Shown here in pieces: positions 7,658 to 17,043 of a stretch of DNA of 64,000 bases. The first letter of the stretch is position 1, and the number at the start of each line of letters is the position of its first letter. The DNA is from Cohnella sp. SGD-V74 (GTDB taxonomy: Bacteria; Bacillota; Bacilli; Paenibacillales; Paenibacillaceae). Under the pieces are notes generated by a model that made no database searches, was not told the origin of the DNA, and saw only the letters and a list, made by a program, of their open reading frames with translations. Both the position numbers and the translations under genes were made by a program. The stretch lies in NCBI RefSeq assembly GCF_003001675.1, contig NZ_PVYW01000027.1:1-64000 (forward strand), given 5' to 3'.

Positions 7658-8575
7658 TTACGATTCTTTGTAGCGCGCGGCTTCCCGATTAAAATACGCG
7701 GTCGTCTCCTCGATCAGGAAACGCGTCGATGGCGCGATCCAGGCCGGGTCTCCGTGAATGAGAAACGTCGTTCTTTTCGTCTCCTCAAGCTCTTTGATTC
7801 GCGGAAGGTACAGATCGTTGTCGAGCAGCACCTGCTCCCGAAGATAGGATCTGGGAAGCAGCGAGCCGGCGCGGCAAGCGGACAGCAGCCGAATGATGGC
7901 CTCGAACGAGTCGATCTCCATGCGGACGTCGGGCTTCAAGTTGTATTTTTTCAATAATTCGTCGGTCAGCGTACGGTACCAGGTGCCGGGGGAGAACAGG
8001 ATCATCGGCAAGTTCTGGAGATCCGCCATTTCGATGTGCGTTCTTTCCAATATAATGTGGTTTCTCGGAAGCACCAGGATAAGGTGGTCGTCAAATAAGG
8101 GTACACTGGTAATGGCGGGATCGTCGATGACGGATGAGGCGACGATGCCGAAGTCGACTTTGCGCTCCTTGACCAGCTCCGCGATTTCGTGCGATTTGCC
8201 GGTTACGGCCTTGATCTCCAGGTGGGGATGCTTCTCGGTCATCGTCCTCACGAGATCGGGCAGCGTCGTCTGCAGCGTCGTCAGACTGGCCCCGATCGTG
8301 GCGATGTGGGCTTCGGACGATTTGTAAGCGTTCAGCTTTTGCAAGTAGCTGCCGTGAAAGCGTCTGAGTTCCAGCGCGAACTCGTAGGTCACCTGACCGG
8401 CCGCGGTCAGTTCCAGGCGCTTGCCCACCCTGCGGAACAAGTCGACCTCCAGCTCCGCTTCGAGCCGGGCAAGGCGCCGGGATAGGGCGGGCTGGGACAG
8501 GTTTAGTCTTTCCGCCGCTCTGTTCAGGCTGGTCTGCTCCACGATTGTCGCGAACAGCCGCATATCTTCAAGCAT
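7658..8575 (-). CDS. LysR-family transcription regulator divergent from sdhCAB
   Basis: 305 residues with the N-terminal LysR winged helix (NRAAERLNLSQPALSRRLARLE at about 18-39) and a C-terminal periplasmic-binding-like effector domain from about residue 90. It is transcribed away from sdhC with a 181-base shared intergenic region, the classic arrangement for a LysR protein that controls its neighbour, here succinate dehydrogenase. The co-inducer cannot be read from the sequence. It ends 12 bases from the convergent deacetylase gene. Confidence 0.9.
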   Translation of the reverse strand: MLEDMRLFATIVEQTSLNRAAERLNLSQPALSRRLARLEAELEVDLFRRVGKRLELTAAGQVTYEFALELRRFHGSYLQKLNAYKSSEAHIATIGASLTTLQTTLPDLVRTMTEKHPHLEIKAVTGKSHEIAELVKERKVDFGIVASSVIDDPAITSVPLFDDHLILVLPRNHIILERTHIEMADLQNLPMILFSPGTWYRTLTDELLKKYNLKPDVRMEIDSFEAIIRLLSACRAGSLLPRSYLREQVLLDNDLYLPRIKELEETKRTTFLIHGDPAWIAPSTRFLIEETTAYFNREAARYKES

Positions 8576-8756
8576 GGAAGTCCCTCATCTCATATGCAGA
8601 ATAGTTATAAGTTATAATATTAAATAAGCAGTTCCATTATAAGCGAAAATAGAGTAACCTTAAAAGCGGTGACAAAATGGTGACGAATGCCAACCGTGCA
8701 ACAAGCATCGTCATCCGATGTCGAAGCACGGATGCGAAAGGAGAACAAACTTAGAC
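8576..8756. promoter_or_regulatory. Shared LysR-sdhC control region
   Basis: An AT-rich block at 8599-8626 contains repeated TTATAA words (GTTATAAGTTATAATATT), suited to LysR binding and to promoters on both strands (TATAAT at 8613-8618). No certain -35 element was identified. The sdhC ribosome binding site AAAGGAG lies at 8738-8744. Confidence 0.35.
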
Positions 8757-9428
8757 ATGAAAGGTAATTCTTATTTACCGCGCAAGCTTCATTCGCTGCT
8801 TGGCGTGATCCCGCTCGGCTTGTTCATCGTCGAACATGCGCTGACGAACTACTCGGCCTTCGAGGGGGGGCAGGAAGGATTCTCGGACGCTATCCATCTG
8901 CTGAACAGCCTTCCGCTTATTTTCTTCATGGAGATGTTCATCATCTGGCTGCCGATTTTGTTCCACGGGGTGTACGGTCTGTATATCGCTTACCAGTCGG
9001 ACCTCAACACGGGCAGATTCAGCTACGGCCGCAACTGGGCGTTCGCATGGCAAAGAATTACGGGGGTCATCACCTTTATTTTCGTCGCGTGGCATTTCTA
9101 CGATACCCGGATTCAGCTTGCTCTGGGCAATGTTTCCCATGAGGAATTGGGTCAGCACATGAACAACATTTTCAGCAATCCATGGGCCATAGCGGCTTAC
9201 ACCGTCGGCGTCTTGGCCGCGACGTTCCACTTCGCGAACGGTCTGTGGGCGTTCCTCGTCAGCTGGGGAATCACGATCGGCCCGCGCGCGCAGAAGATTT
9301 CTTCCAGAATCTGCATGGGCATCTTCGTTATCCTGGCGGCCATGTTCTTGTTGTCCATTTTCGCTTTCCGCAGCGATGAGTTCGCTACGGCGGCGTCTGC
9401 GGCGCTAAGCGCGGTATCGGTAGGCTAA
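8757..9428 (+). CDS. sdhC: Succinate dehydrogenase cytochrome b558 subunit
   Basis: 223 residues with five membrane helices. Histidines expected as haem ligands or nearby in the B. subtilis-type diheme anchor are seen at about 12, 27, 70, 113 and 158 (KLHSLLG, VEHAL, FHGVYGL, AWHFYDTR, TFHFANGLW). It anchors SdhAB to the membrane and passes electrons to menaquinone. ATG 8757 was chosen for AAAGGAG upstream; the frame is open further upstream to 8718. First gene of sdhCAB. Confidence 0.95.
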   Translation: MKGNSYLPRKLHSLLGVIPLGLFIVEHALTNYSAFEGGQEGFSDAIHLLNSLPLIFFMEMFIIWLPILFHGVYGLYIAYQSDLNTGRFSYGRNWAFAWQRITGVITFIFVAWHFYDTRIQLALGNVSHEELGQHMNNIFSNPWAIAAYTVGVLAATFHFANGLWAFLVSWGITIGPRAQKISSRICMGIFVILAAMFLLSIFAFRSDEFATAASAALSAVSVG

Positions 9429-9445
9429 GGGAGGAGTAATTACAC

Positions 9446-11203
9446 ATGGCAACTCAAAAAGTCATCGTCGTCGGAGGCGGCCTTGCCGGCCTCATGGCGA
9501 CAATCAAAGCGGCGGAAGCCGGCGTTCGCGTCGATCTGTTCTCGCTTGTTCCGGTTAAAAGATCTCACTCCGTATGCGCTCAGGGCGGCATCAACGGAGC
9601 TGTAAATACGAAGGGCGAAGGCGACTCCCCTTGGGAACACTTCGACGATACGGTATACGGCGGCGACTTCCTGGCGAACCAGCCTCCGGTCAAAGCGATG
9701 TGCGAAGCGGCGCCGGGCATCATTCACCTGATGGACCGGATGGGCGTTATGTTCAGCCGGACTCCGGAAGGCTTGCTCGATTTCCGCCGTTTCGGCGGAA
9801 CGCAGTATCACCGCACGGCGTTCGCGGGAGCGACGACCGGCCAACAGCTGCTGTACGCGCTGGACGAGCAAGTGCGCCGCTGGGAAGTGGCGGGCCTCGT
9901 GCAGAAGTACGAGCACTGGGAGTTTACGGGAGCCGTCATCGACGACGACGGCGTGTGCCGCGGCATTTCCGCGCAGGATCTGCGCACGATGGAGGCGGTC
10001 ACGTTCCGCGGCGACGCGGTCATTCTGGCGACGGGCGGACCGGGCATCATTTTCGGCAAAACGACGAACTCCGTCATCAACACGGGAACCGCGGCCAGCG
10101 CGGTGTACCAGCAAGGCGTCTACTACGCGAACGGCGAATTCATCCAGATTCACCCGACGGCGATTCCGGGCGACGACAAAAACCGCCTCATGAGCGAATC
10201 GGCGCGCGGAGAAGGCGGACGCATCTGGACGTACAAGGACGGCAAGCCGTGGTACTTCCTCGAAGAGAAATATCCGGCGTACGGCAACCTCGTGCCGCGG
10301 GATATCGCGACTCGGGAAATTTTCGACGTGTGCGTCAATCAGAATTTGGGCATCGACGGCGAGAACAAAGTCTATCTCGATCTCTCCCACAAGGATCCGA
10401 AGGAGCTGGACGTTAAGCTCGGCGGCATCATCGAGATTTACGAGAAGTTCACGGGCGACGACCCGCGCAAAATCCCGATGCAGATTTTCCCGGCCGTTCA
10501 CTATTCGATGGGCGGGCTGTGGGTCGACTACAATCAGATGACGAACATTCCGGGGCTGTTCGCCTGCGGAGAGTGCGACTATCAATATCACGGCGCGAAC
10601 CGTCTCGGCGCGAACTCGCTGCTGTCTGCGATCTTCGGCGGCATGGTGACGGGACCGAAGGCGATCGAATACATCAAAGGGCTGAAAAAGTCGGCCGAAG
10701 ACGTATCCGAGAGCATCTTCGAGCGCGAGCGCAATAAAATCGCGTCCAAGTACACGGCAATTACGAAAATGGACGGCAAAGAGAACGCGTACGTGCTGGC
10801 CAAGGAGCTTGGCGAGTGGATGACGAACAACATGACCGTCGTTCGCTACAACAAGAAGCTCGAAGAGACGATCGGCAAGATCAAAGAGCTTAAGCAGCGT
10901 TACAACAACATCAACATTAACGATACGGCGCAATGGAACAACTCGGGCGCGGCGTTCACGCGTCAGCTGTGGAACATGCTTGAGCTGGCCGAGTCGATGA
11001 CGGTCGGAGCGCTCCTGCGCGACGAAAGCCGCGGCGCCCACTACAAGCCGGATTTCCCGGAGCGCGACGACGACAACTTCCTGAAGACGACGAAGGCGAA
11101 GTGGACTCCGGAAGGACCGCAAATTTCGTACGAAGACGTCGACGTATCGCTCATCAAACCGCGGAAGCGCGACTATTCCACCAACAAGAAGAAGGAGGGC
11201 TAA
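9446..11203 (+). CDS. sdhA: Succinate dehydrogenase flavoprotein subunit
   Basis: 585 residues. FAD-binding Rossmann motif VVGGGLAGLMAT at 8-19 and the SHSVCAQGGINGAV segment near 40, whose histidine is the covalent FAD attachment site in this family. The catalytic region includes HPTAIPG and ESARGEGG near 240-255. It oxidises succinate to fumarate in the citric acid cycle. Ribosome binding site GGGAGGAG. Codon use is strongly biased to GC-ending codons, which produces a 796-codon open frame on the opposite strand that is not a gene. Confidence 0.97.
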   Translation: MATQKVIVVGGGLAGLMATIKAAEAGVRVDLFSLVPVKRSHSVCAQGGINGAVNTKGEGDSPWEHFDDTVYGGDFLANQPPVKAMCEAAPGIIHLMDRMGVMFSRTPEGLLDFRRFGGTQYHRTAFAGATTGQQLLYALDEQVRRWEVAGLVQKYEHWEFTGAVIDDDGVCRGISAQDLRTMEAVTFRGDAVILATGGPGIIFGKTTNSVINTGTAASAVYQQGVYYANGEFIQIHPTAIPGDDKNRLMSESARGEGGRIWTYKDGKPWYFLEEKYPAYGNLVPRDIATREIFDVCVNQNLGIDGENKVYLDLSHKDPKELDVKLGGIIEIYEKFTGDDPRKIPMQIFPAVHYSMGGLWVDYNQMTNIPGLFACGECDYQYHGANRLGANSLLSAIFGGMVTGPKAIEYIKGLKKSAEDVSESIFERERNKIASKYTAITKMDGKENAYVLAKELGEWMTNNMTVVRYNKKLEETIGKIKELKQRYNNININDTAQWNNSGAAFTRQLWNMLELAESMTVGALLRDESRGAHYKPDFPERDDDNFLKTTKAKWTPEGPQISYEDVDVSLIKPRKRDYSTNKKKEG

Positions 11204-11206
11204 TCC

Positions 11207-11992
11207 ATGTCGGAAGCAACTGCAGCAGCACCGACTGCGTCGGCGACAGGTCGTAAAGTCAAATTTATTATTACTCGCCGGGAGCGCCCGGATGCCCCTT
11301 CGTTCACGGAGGAATTCGAGGTTCCGTACCGCCCGAACATGAACGTCATCAGCGCGCTGATGGAAATTCAGCGCAACCCGGTTAACGCGAAGGGCCAGAA
11401 AACCGCTCCGGTATGCTGGGAGTCCAACTGCCTGGAGGAAGTGTGCGGCGCTTGCTCGATGGTCATCAACGGCAAGCCGCGCCAAGCGTGCAGCACGCTC
11501 ATCGACAAGCTGGAGCAGCCGATCCGGTTGGAACCGATGTCGACGTTCCCGATCGTACGCGACCTTGTCATTAACCGCGAGCGCATGTTCAACGCGCTCA
11601 AGAAGGTCAAAGCGTGGATTCCGATCGACGGAACGTACGATCTCGGACCGGGCCCGCGGATGGCGGAATCGAAGCGCCAGTGGGCGTACGAGCTGTCCAA
11701 GTGCATGACGTGCGGCGTCTGTCTTGAAGCTTGTCCGAACGTCAACGATCGCAACAGCTTTATCGGACCGGCTCCGATCTCGCAAGTGCGCCTGTTCAAC
11801 GCCCACCCGACGGGCGAGATGAACGCCCACGAGCGTCTCGAAGCGCTGATGGAAGAAGGCGGCATCGAAGGCTGCGGCAACTCGCAGAACTGCGTCCGCT
11901 CCTGCCCGAAAGGCATTCCGCTCACGACTTCGATCGCGGCGATGAACAAAGACACGACCAAGCAGCTGTTCAAACAGTGGCTCGGCCTGTAA
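11207..11992 (+). CDS. sdhB: Succinate dehydrogenase iron-sulfur subunit
   Basis: 261 residues. N-terminal 2Fe-2S domain with CWESNCLEEVCGACSMVING and a later CSTL; C-terminal region with CMTCGVCLEACP and CGNSQNCVRSCPKGIP for the 3Fe-4S/4Fe-4S centres. It carries electrons from SdhA to SdhC. It follows sdhA by three bases. The last gene of the operon; the nearest hairpin downstream belongs to the end of the inserted IS element. Confidence 0.97.
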   Translation: MSEATAAAPTASATGRKVKFIITRRERPDAPSFTEEFEVPYRPNMNVISALMEIQRNPVNAKGQKTAPVCWESNCLEEVCGACSMVINGKPRQACSTLIDKLEQPIRLEPMSTFPIVRDLVINRERMFNALKKVKAWIPIDGTYDLGPGPRMAESKRQWAYELSKCMTCGVCLEACPNVNDRNSFIGPAPISQVRLFNAHPTGEMNAHERLEALMEEGGIEGCGNSQNCVRSCPKGIPLTTSIAAMNKDTTKQLFKQWLGL

Positions 11993-12068
11993 TCTCGCGA
12001 AAATGAAAAAGGGGCTGTCTCATAAGTGACTTATGAGCAGCCTTGCTTTATCTCGATTAATGTTTTTT

Positions 12069-12191
12069 GGGGGGATGTATCTCCTTCCGGTTGCTGTTGG
12101 AATCGTGAAATTGGAATGGGGAAACTCGTAACAATGAGATTTCACGATTCCAAAGGCAAACGCTCCGCTCCTCCAGGAGATACATCCCCCC
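12069..12191. repeat. Nested palindrome core, copy A
   Basis: Outer arms GGGGGGATGTATCTCC (12069-12084) and GGAGATACATCCCCCC (12176-12191) pair perfectly. Inside them GGAATCGTGAAAT (about 12109) pairs with ATTTCACGATTCC (about 12139). A further outer pair TCTCGATTAA / CATCGAGATTAA flanks both. The same architecture recurs at 41830-42043 and 50546-50772 with different but still complementary arms. Confidence 0.85.
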
Positions 12192-12286
12192 TCTTTTCAT
12201 CGAGATTAACTACGAAAACGCAAAAAGAAACCGTTCTTTGGTAAAATGGAGGTACCACCCACCCATTTACGAAAGGAACGGTTTCT

Positions 12287-13655
12287 TTGTACATTCAATA
12301 TACCATGGACCAACTTTCCCTGCCAATGGACTTGGAGGAAGACATTCCTCAAAATCACCTCGTTCGTGTTGTAAACGCCGCTGTGAACCGACTCAGCGAC
12401 AGTATCTTCGCTTCCGCTTATCCAGGTGGAGGACGAGACAGTTACCATCCTAAGATGCTCACTAAGGTCATCATTTACGCCTACACACAAAGGATCTGCT
12501 CCTCTCGTCAAATCGCTAAAGCGGTCCGCGAGAACGTCATGTTCATGTGGATTGCCGGTAGGCAACGTCCGGACTTTCGTACCATCAACCGTTTCCGCTC
12601 CATGCGCTTGAAAGACGTGCTCGAGGCTGTCTTCACGGCTGTCCTGAAATTTCTGGTCGAAGAGAATTACGTGAAGCTGGAGCATGACTTTGTCGACGGC
12701 ACCAAGATCGAAGCCAACGCGAATCGATATACATTCGTCTGGGGCAAAGCGGTGGTGAAACAAAAAGCCAAGCTGCAAGAAAAAGTACAGACGCTGTTTG
12801 CTGCTATTGAAGAGGCCGAGAAGCAAGAAGAATATGAACAGTCCGGACAAGATCTCGCCGAGCTCGGTGAAACCTCCTCCTTGACCAGTGAAAAACTGGA
12901 GGCTGCTATTCAGCAATTAGAAGCCAAGCTGAAAGCAAAGCCGAACAAATCGGAACGGAAAATCAGTTTATTGTCGGCTATAGCCTGCATCAACGTCCGA
13001 CGGACACGCGGTGCTTAAAACCTCACTTGGAGAAAGTCAAAACCGCCCTTGGCAAGCTGCCGGGAACTGTCATAGCGGATGCGGGGTATGGCGGGGAAGA
13101 GAACTACGCCTACTTAGAAAGCGGAGAGCTTGAGGCTGTGGTGAAGTACAGCACGTATCACAAGGAAAAATCGAAGAAGTGGCAGAAAGACATCAGTAAG
13201 CTGGACAACTGGCAATACGATGAAGCCGAAGATACGTGGACATGTGCGGCCGGGCGCAAGCTGCTGTTTCGCTACGAGAGCAAGGAAACAACGGAAAGTG
13301 GCTTTGAAATTCGGAAGAGGCACTACCGGAGTGCGGGCTGCGAAGGTTGTCCGCTTAAGGACGCCTGCACAAAAGCAAAAGGGAATCGGGAAATCAGCGT
13401 CAGTCTGAAGTATTTGCATTACAAACGGCAAGCACGGGAAAGACTCCGTAGCGAAGAAGGTTATGCACGATCGGTTCGGCGGATGATTGAGCCGGAGTTG
13501 TGTTTGGGCAAATGAAGAATAACCGGGGATTCCGGCGTTTTCTGCTTCGCAGCTTGCCGAAAGTAAGCTTAGAGGTCGGATGGCTTTCGCTTGCCCATAA
13601 TTTGCTCAAGAAGGCCGCAGTAGATCTAAAACACAAAATGACGGCGCAGGGTTAG
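12287..13655 (+). pseudogene. IS1182-family transposase, internal deletion plus frameshift
   Basis: Starts at TTG 12287 (YIQYTMDQLSLPMDLEEDIP) and shows the family N-terminus, the first catalytic-type motif DGTKIEANANRYTF near residue 145 and a Glu/Lys-rich linker. Near 12950 the frame passes from SERKI into an out-of-frame copy of the later ENQFIVGYSLHQRPTDT segment and stops at 13018. The GGAACGGAAAA that codes ERK would normally also code GTEN, so about 50 residues appear to have been lost between short repeats. The second part resumes at about 12963 in another frame (ADAGYGGEENYAYL) and breaks again at about 13499 (TTGTGTTTGGG, one base short), with the true C-terminus readable to TAG 13655. 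The enzyme should be inactive. Confidence 0.88.
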
Positions 13656-13675
13656 CCCCCTTAACGCCGTCATTT
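13637..13675 (+). terminator. Terminator at the transposase 3' end
   Basis: Stem AATGACGGCG / CGCCGTCATT with a short run of T after it; the 5' arm lies within the last transposase codons. Confidence 0.7.
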
Positions 13676-13792
13676 TTCAATTAGGCACCTTTTTTTCAAG
13701 CGAGCTGTTCTAAAAGTGAGCTAGAACTTACTTTTGGGACAGCTCCTTTCTGTTTTTTCCGTTGGTCTGTTGCGAAAACTCCTTTGGTGCGT

Positions 13793-14908
13793 TTAGGACG
13801 CTTTGACGAGATAGGTGACGAATCGGTTGCGGTCTTGCTGCTCGTCGGGAAGGGTGGACGTGACCATGAGCCGATTGCCGGACGGATTCCACCGAAGAGG
13901 ATCGGCAATGAACTTGATGTCCAGAGACAACGGAACCGATTGGCCTGTGGAAGCGTCCGCTACGTAAATGCCGTGAACCGTTCCGTTCGGCGTTATGCCC
14001 GCGTAGGCAAGTCTGTTGCCGTCCGGAGACCAGGCCAATCCGTAAATCTGAGTATCTTGGGCGATCGCGTGCAGAACGTTGCCTTGCAGATCGGTAACGG
14101 TCAACTCCATCTTGCCGCCGCGAAACCGGCTGACGACGGCCAGCCGCTGCTCGTCGGGGGAAGGAACCATCCAGACGACGTCGCTTGAGGATTCCACCCG
14201 CACGCTTTCGTTCGGCGATTGAATCATCAGAGCGCCTTGCAGCGTCGTATAGAACAGCCGGTCCCCGAGCAATGCCGGGTTGCCCGGAAACATCTCCCCG
14301 CTTTCCAGCAGCAGATTCGGCCTGCCTCTGTCCGTGTTCCATTCGAAGATGTCTCCTTGAATCGTCGCATAGACGAGCGAATCGTTGTCGACCCAGCGTC
14401 CGTTGTCGACGGCGATGGCGTCTTCGTCCGTGAAAGCCGCCGATTGCCCAGTGGCCAGATTCGCGACGATCCCTTGCCCCGTATGGCTCTGAAGGGAGAA
14501 CGACTTGTAAAAGACTTTCGTCTTGTCCGGGCTGGCCAAGGCATAGCCCTGGTTGCTGTCCGAGGCGGCGATCGCGGTTTCCAACCCGGTGGACAGCTCG
14601 TGCACATAGACGTTGCGCGGATACCAGGTGGCGCCTTCCGCCCGCTCGGGCTTCCTGTCCCTGTTCTCGCGATCGACGAGCAGCTTCTCGTCGCTGAGCC
14701 AATCGGTTCCCCGAACGTTGTCCAGCCGCACGAGCTGGTTGATTTCCGTTTTTTCGTAGGAGGCTTGCTCGGGATTGTCCAGAACGGTAATCGTCTGGCC
14801 CGCGATCTCGATCTCTTCCCGGCTCGTCCCCCATTGCGAACCGCAACCTGTCAGGAACAGCATCGAGGCCAGTCCGATTCCCGCCAAAGCTTTGGGCCAT
14901 TTCGTCAA
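13793..14908 (-). CDS. Lipoprotein with TolB-like beta-propeller repeats
   Basis: 371 residues, start TTG 14908 with AAGGAG ten bases upstream. Lipobox LFLTGC at residues 17-22. The rest shows propeller-like blades, including WMVPSPDEQRLAVV and GLAWSPDGNRLAYAG, in the pattern of TolB/PD40 repeats. It starts one base after the histidine kinase stop, so it belongs to the vanY-like/two-component operon and may be an extracytoplasmic accessory or sensor partner of the kinase; that role is inferred from position only. Confidence 0.75.
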   Translation of the reverse strand: MTKWPKALAGIGLASMLFLTGCGSQWGTSREEIEIAGQTITVLDNPEQASYEKTEINQLVRLDNVRGTDWLSDEKLLVDRENRDRKPERAEGATWYPRNVYVHELSTGLETAIAASDSNQGYALASPDKTKVFYKSFSLQSHTGQGIVANLATGQSAAFTDEDAIAVDNGRWVDNDSLVYATIQGDIFEWNTDRGRPNLLLESGEMFPGNPALLGDRLFYTTLQGALMIQSPNESVRVESSSDVVWMVPSPDEQRLAVVSRFRGGKMELTVTDLQGNVLHAIAQDTQIYGLAWSPDGNRLAYAGITPNGTVHGIYVADASTGQSVPLSLDIKFIADPLRWNPSGNRLMVTSTLPDEQQDRNRFVTYLVKAS

Positions 14909-14909
14909 C

Positions 14910-16340
14910 TCAAGTCAACTCCTTGTTCGGTGGGATTCGGAAGGAGGGGCGCACGGGGAAGGAAAGCCGGAAAGCCGTTCCGCGCTCGACGCGCGCCAGC
15001 TCCACCGTTCCGCCTTGCTTCTCGGTCAATTGCTTGACGAGCGCGAGACCGAGGCCGGTTCCCCCGCTTTGGCGGGAGCGGTCCTTGTTCACCGTATAGA
15101 ACGGCTCGAATACGCGTTCCCGCGCTTCCTCCGGAATGCCGATGCCCGTATCGGCGATTTCGACGAGGGCCCGGCCTTTCTCTTCGCGATTGGATACGAC
15201 GACTTTCCCGCCTTGCACATTGTATTTGATGCCGTTATCGAGCAGGTTCATGAAAATATGAATCAAGCTCTCGCGGTCGGCCCAAGCGGTTCCCGGATTC
15301 AGCCTCGGAACGATCTCGACGCCGAACCGCTCCGCCTTCGCTTTGATCCGGCCGATCAGATCCAGCAGCAGAGCGGCGAGATCGACCGGCTCGGGCCGAT
15401 ACTCGAAGTCGTATTTCTCCGCGGAGGAGAGCCGCAGCACCTTGTCGATCATGTCGGTCAGACGATCCGCTTCCGCGCCGATGTGACGCACCGCGTCCTC
15501 CGCCAGGGAAGCGTCCTCGGGATACAGCTCCATCAGCTCGGAATAGGCTTTGATCGACGTGATCGGCGTCTTGAACTCGTGGCTGACGTTGCCGATAAAT
15601 TGCTTCATGCCGGAAATGTTGTTGCGGATCTCGTTGCTCATATAATAAATCGCCTGACCGAGCTGGCCAAGCTCGTCCCGCCGTCCGAGAGGAGGGCGGG
15701 TCAGAAACTCGCCCTTGCGGATGCGTTCGGCTGAGCGGTTCAGCTTCGCGATGGAGGAGGCCGCTCGCGAGAAGTATAAGTAACCGAGAATAAAGCTCGC
15801 GGCTAACACGGCTGCTCCGGTCCACACGAACAATCCGGCGATCGTATTGTAGAAACGCTGATCGTTGGACAGCGAATATTGAAACTGGATGACGCCCATC
15901 TGCTGTCCCGGTCCTTGAATCGGGGAAAGATAGAAGATGGACGCGTCTTCCCGCTGGTAAGCGATTTTCCCTTCCAGGGCGAATCGGAGCGCATTGTCCA
16001 CGCCGTACGACGACGTGTTAAGCGGAATGGAGTCTCCGACCTTCTTGCCGTCTTTGTCGTAGAGCACGACATGCAGGCCCGAATATACCGCGAGATCCAT
16101 CGCGAACTGCTGGCCCCTGGCCCGCAGAAATTGCTGCGCCTCGATAGGAGGCGAGATCATGAAAGCCTGCTTGATGCTGAGATTGGCGAGCCTCGTCTGC
16201 TGAAGCAGTTCCTTCTCGATTCTCGACTGCTGGTGATCCTTGATCCCCCTGAGTACGAATACGCTGAGCACGAATACGGTCAGCAGCAGGAGCAGCGCCA
16301 GAAACAGGCTGAATTTGACTTTGATGCTGACCGATCTCAT
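14910..16340 (-). CDS. Sensor histidine kinase of a vanY-linked two-component system
   Basis: 476 residues. Membrane segments at about 8-30 and 165-188 bracket an extracytoplasmic sensor of about 135 residues. HAMP follows at 190-240, the phosphoacceptor region NVSHEFKTPITSIKAYSE near 253 contains the H-box histidine, and the ATPase domain shows NLLDNGIKYN, ADTGIGIPEEARERVFEPFY and GGTGLGLALVK. Its start overlaps the response regulator stop by four bases (translational coupling). The signal is unknown; the neighbour VanY suggests cell-wall stress. Confidence 0.93.
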   Translation of the reverse strand: MRSVSIKVKFSLFLALLLLLTVFVLSVFVLRGIKDHQQSRIEKELLQQTRLANLSIKQAFMISPPIEAQQFLRARGQQFAMDLAVYSGLHVVLYDKDGKKVGDSIPLNTSSYGVDNALRFALEGKIAYQREDASIFYLSPIQGPGQQMGVIQFQYSLSNDQRFYNTIAGLFVWTGAAVLAASFILGYLYFSRAASSIAKLNRSAERIRKGEFLTRPPLGRRDELGQLGQAIYYMSNEIRNNISGMKQFIGNVSHEFKTPITSIKAYSELMELYPEDASLAEDAVRHIGAEADRLTDMIDKVLRLSSAEKYDFEYRPEPVDLAALLLDLIGRIKAKAERFGVEIVPRLNPGTAWADRESLIHIFMNLLDNGIKYNVQGGKVVVSNREEKGRALVEIADTGIGIPEEARERVFEPFYTVNKDRSRQSGGTGLGLALVKQLTEKQGGTVELARVERGTAFRLSFPVRPSFRIPPNKELT

Positions 16341-17020
16341 GCATGGACTCCGGACGCCTTGTATCCGACGCCGAACACCGTATGCAGCAGATGCTGTCCG
16401 GTGTCTCCGAGCTTTTTGCGCAGCCGCTGCATATGGATGTCGACCGTGCGCGTTCCGGTGGCGTAGTCGAGCCCCCAGACGGCGTCCAGCAGCTCGTCGC
16501 GCGTGAACACCCGTTCCGGATGCGACAGCAGCAGAACGAGCAGGTCGAATTCCTTGGGCGTCAGCTCGACCGGGTCGTTATGAACGAGCACCGTTCGCAG
16601 CTTCGGATGAAGCGTCAGGGCGCCCGCGACGATTTTTTCTTCCTCGGGCTCCTTCTTCTCCAGGCGGCGGAGCAGCGCCTTCACGCGCGCGATCAGCTCC
16701 CGCAGGTCGAACGGTTTGGTCATGTAATCGTCCGCGCCCATCTCCAGGCCGACGATCTTGTCCACGATGTCGTTTTTGACGGTGAGCAGGATAATGCCCA
16801 TATTCGTTCGGTTGTCGAGCCGCTTGCACACTTCGTAACCCGTCAGCTTCGGCATCATGACGTCCAGCACCATGACATGAGGGCGGAAGCTGAGAGCTTG
16901 GTCCAGGGCGGCTTGACCGTCGTAGACGGTTTCGACCTCGTAGCCTTCCTTGCGGAAGGCGTAGGAAATCGGATTCGCGATGCCCGGCTCGTCGTCGGCG
17001 ACGAGAATGCGTTTGTTCAT
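16337..17020 (-). CDS. OmpR-family response regulator
   Basis: 227 residues. Receiver domain with acidic pocket ADDEPG (8-13), phospho-acceptor aspartate in MVLDVMMPKLTG (near 53) and the conserved lysine in DDYMTKPFDLREL (near 105); C-terminal winged helix with LTPKEFDLLVLLLSHPERVFTRDELLDAVWGLDYATGTRTVDIHMQRLRKK type residues. It lies between the carboxypeptidase and the kinase. Direct repeats upstream of the first gene are candidate binding sites. Confidence 0.94.
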   Translation of the reverse strand: MNKRILVADDEPGIANPISYAFRKEGYEVETVYDGQAALDQALSFRPHVMVLDVMMPKLTGYEVCKRLDNRTNMGIILLTVKNDIVDKIVGLEMGADDYMTKPFDLRELIARVKALLRRLEKKEPEEEKIVAGALTLHPKLRTVLVHNDPVELTPKEFDLLVLLLSHPERVFTRDELLDAVWGLDYATGTRTVDIHMQRLRKKLGDTGQHLLHTVFGVGYKASGVHA

Positions 17021-17043
17021 AGTCTCACCCGGATGTTCGTTGA

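Larger units (their letters stand above)
12011..13746 (+). mobile_element. IS1182-like insertion sequence, decayed
   Basis: About 1.74 kb. Left end GGGGCTGTCTCATAAGT (12011-12027) and right end, reverse-complemented, GGAGCTGTCCCAAAAGT (13730-13746) match at 14 of 17 positions. Between them lie a nested palindrome (12069-12191), a short inverted repeat around the transposase ribosome binding site (GAAACCGTTC near 12230 and GAACGGTTTC near 12277), and a broken IS1182-type transposase gene. Each end is itself a small hairpin. No convincing target duplication was seen. The element sits directly behind sdhB and may supply its transcription end. Confidence 0.75.

Noticed and set aside
9440..11830. 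796-codon open frame opposite sdhA and sdhB
   Set aside because: It is antisense to two certain genes, rich in Arg/His/Asp as expected from complement of GC-biased codons, and has no recognisable domain.
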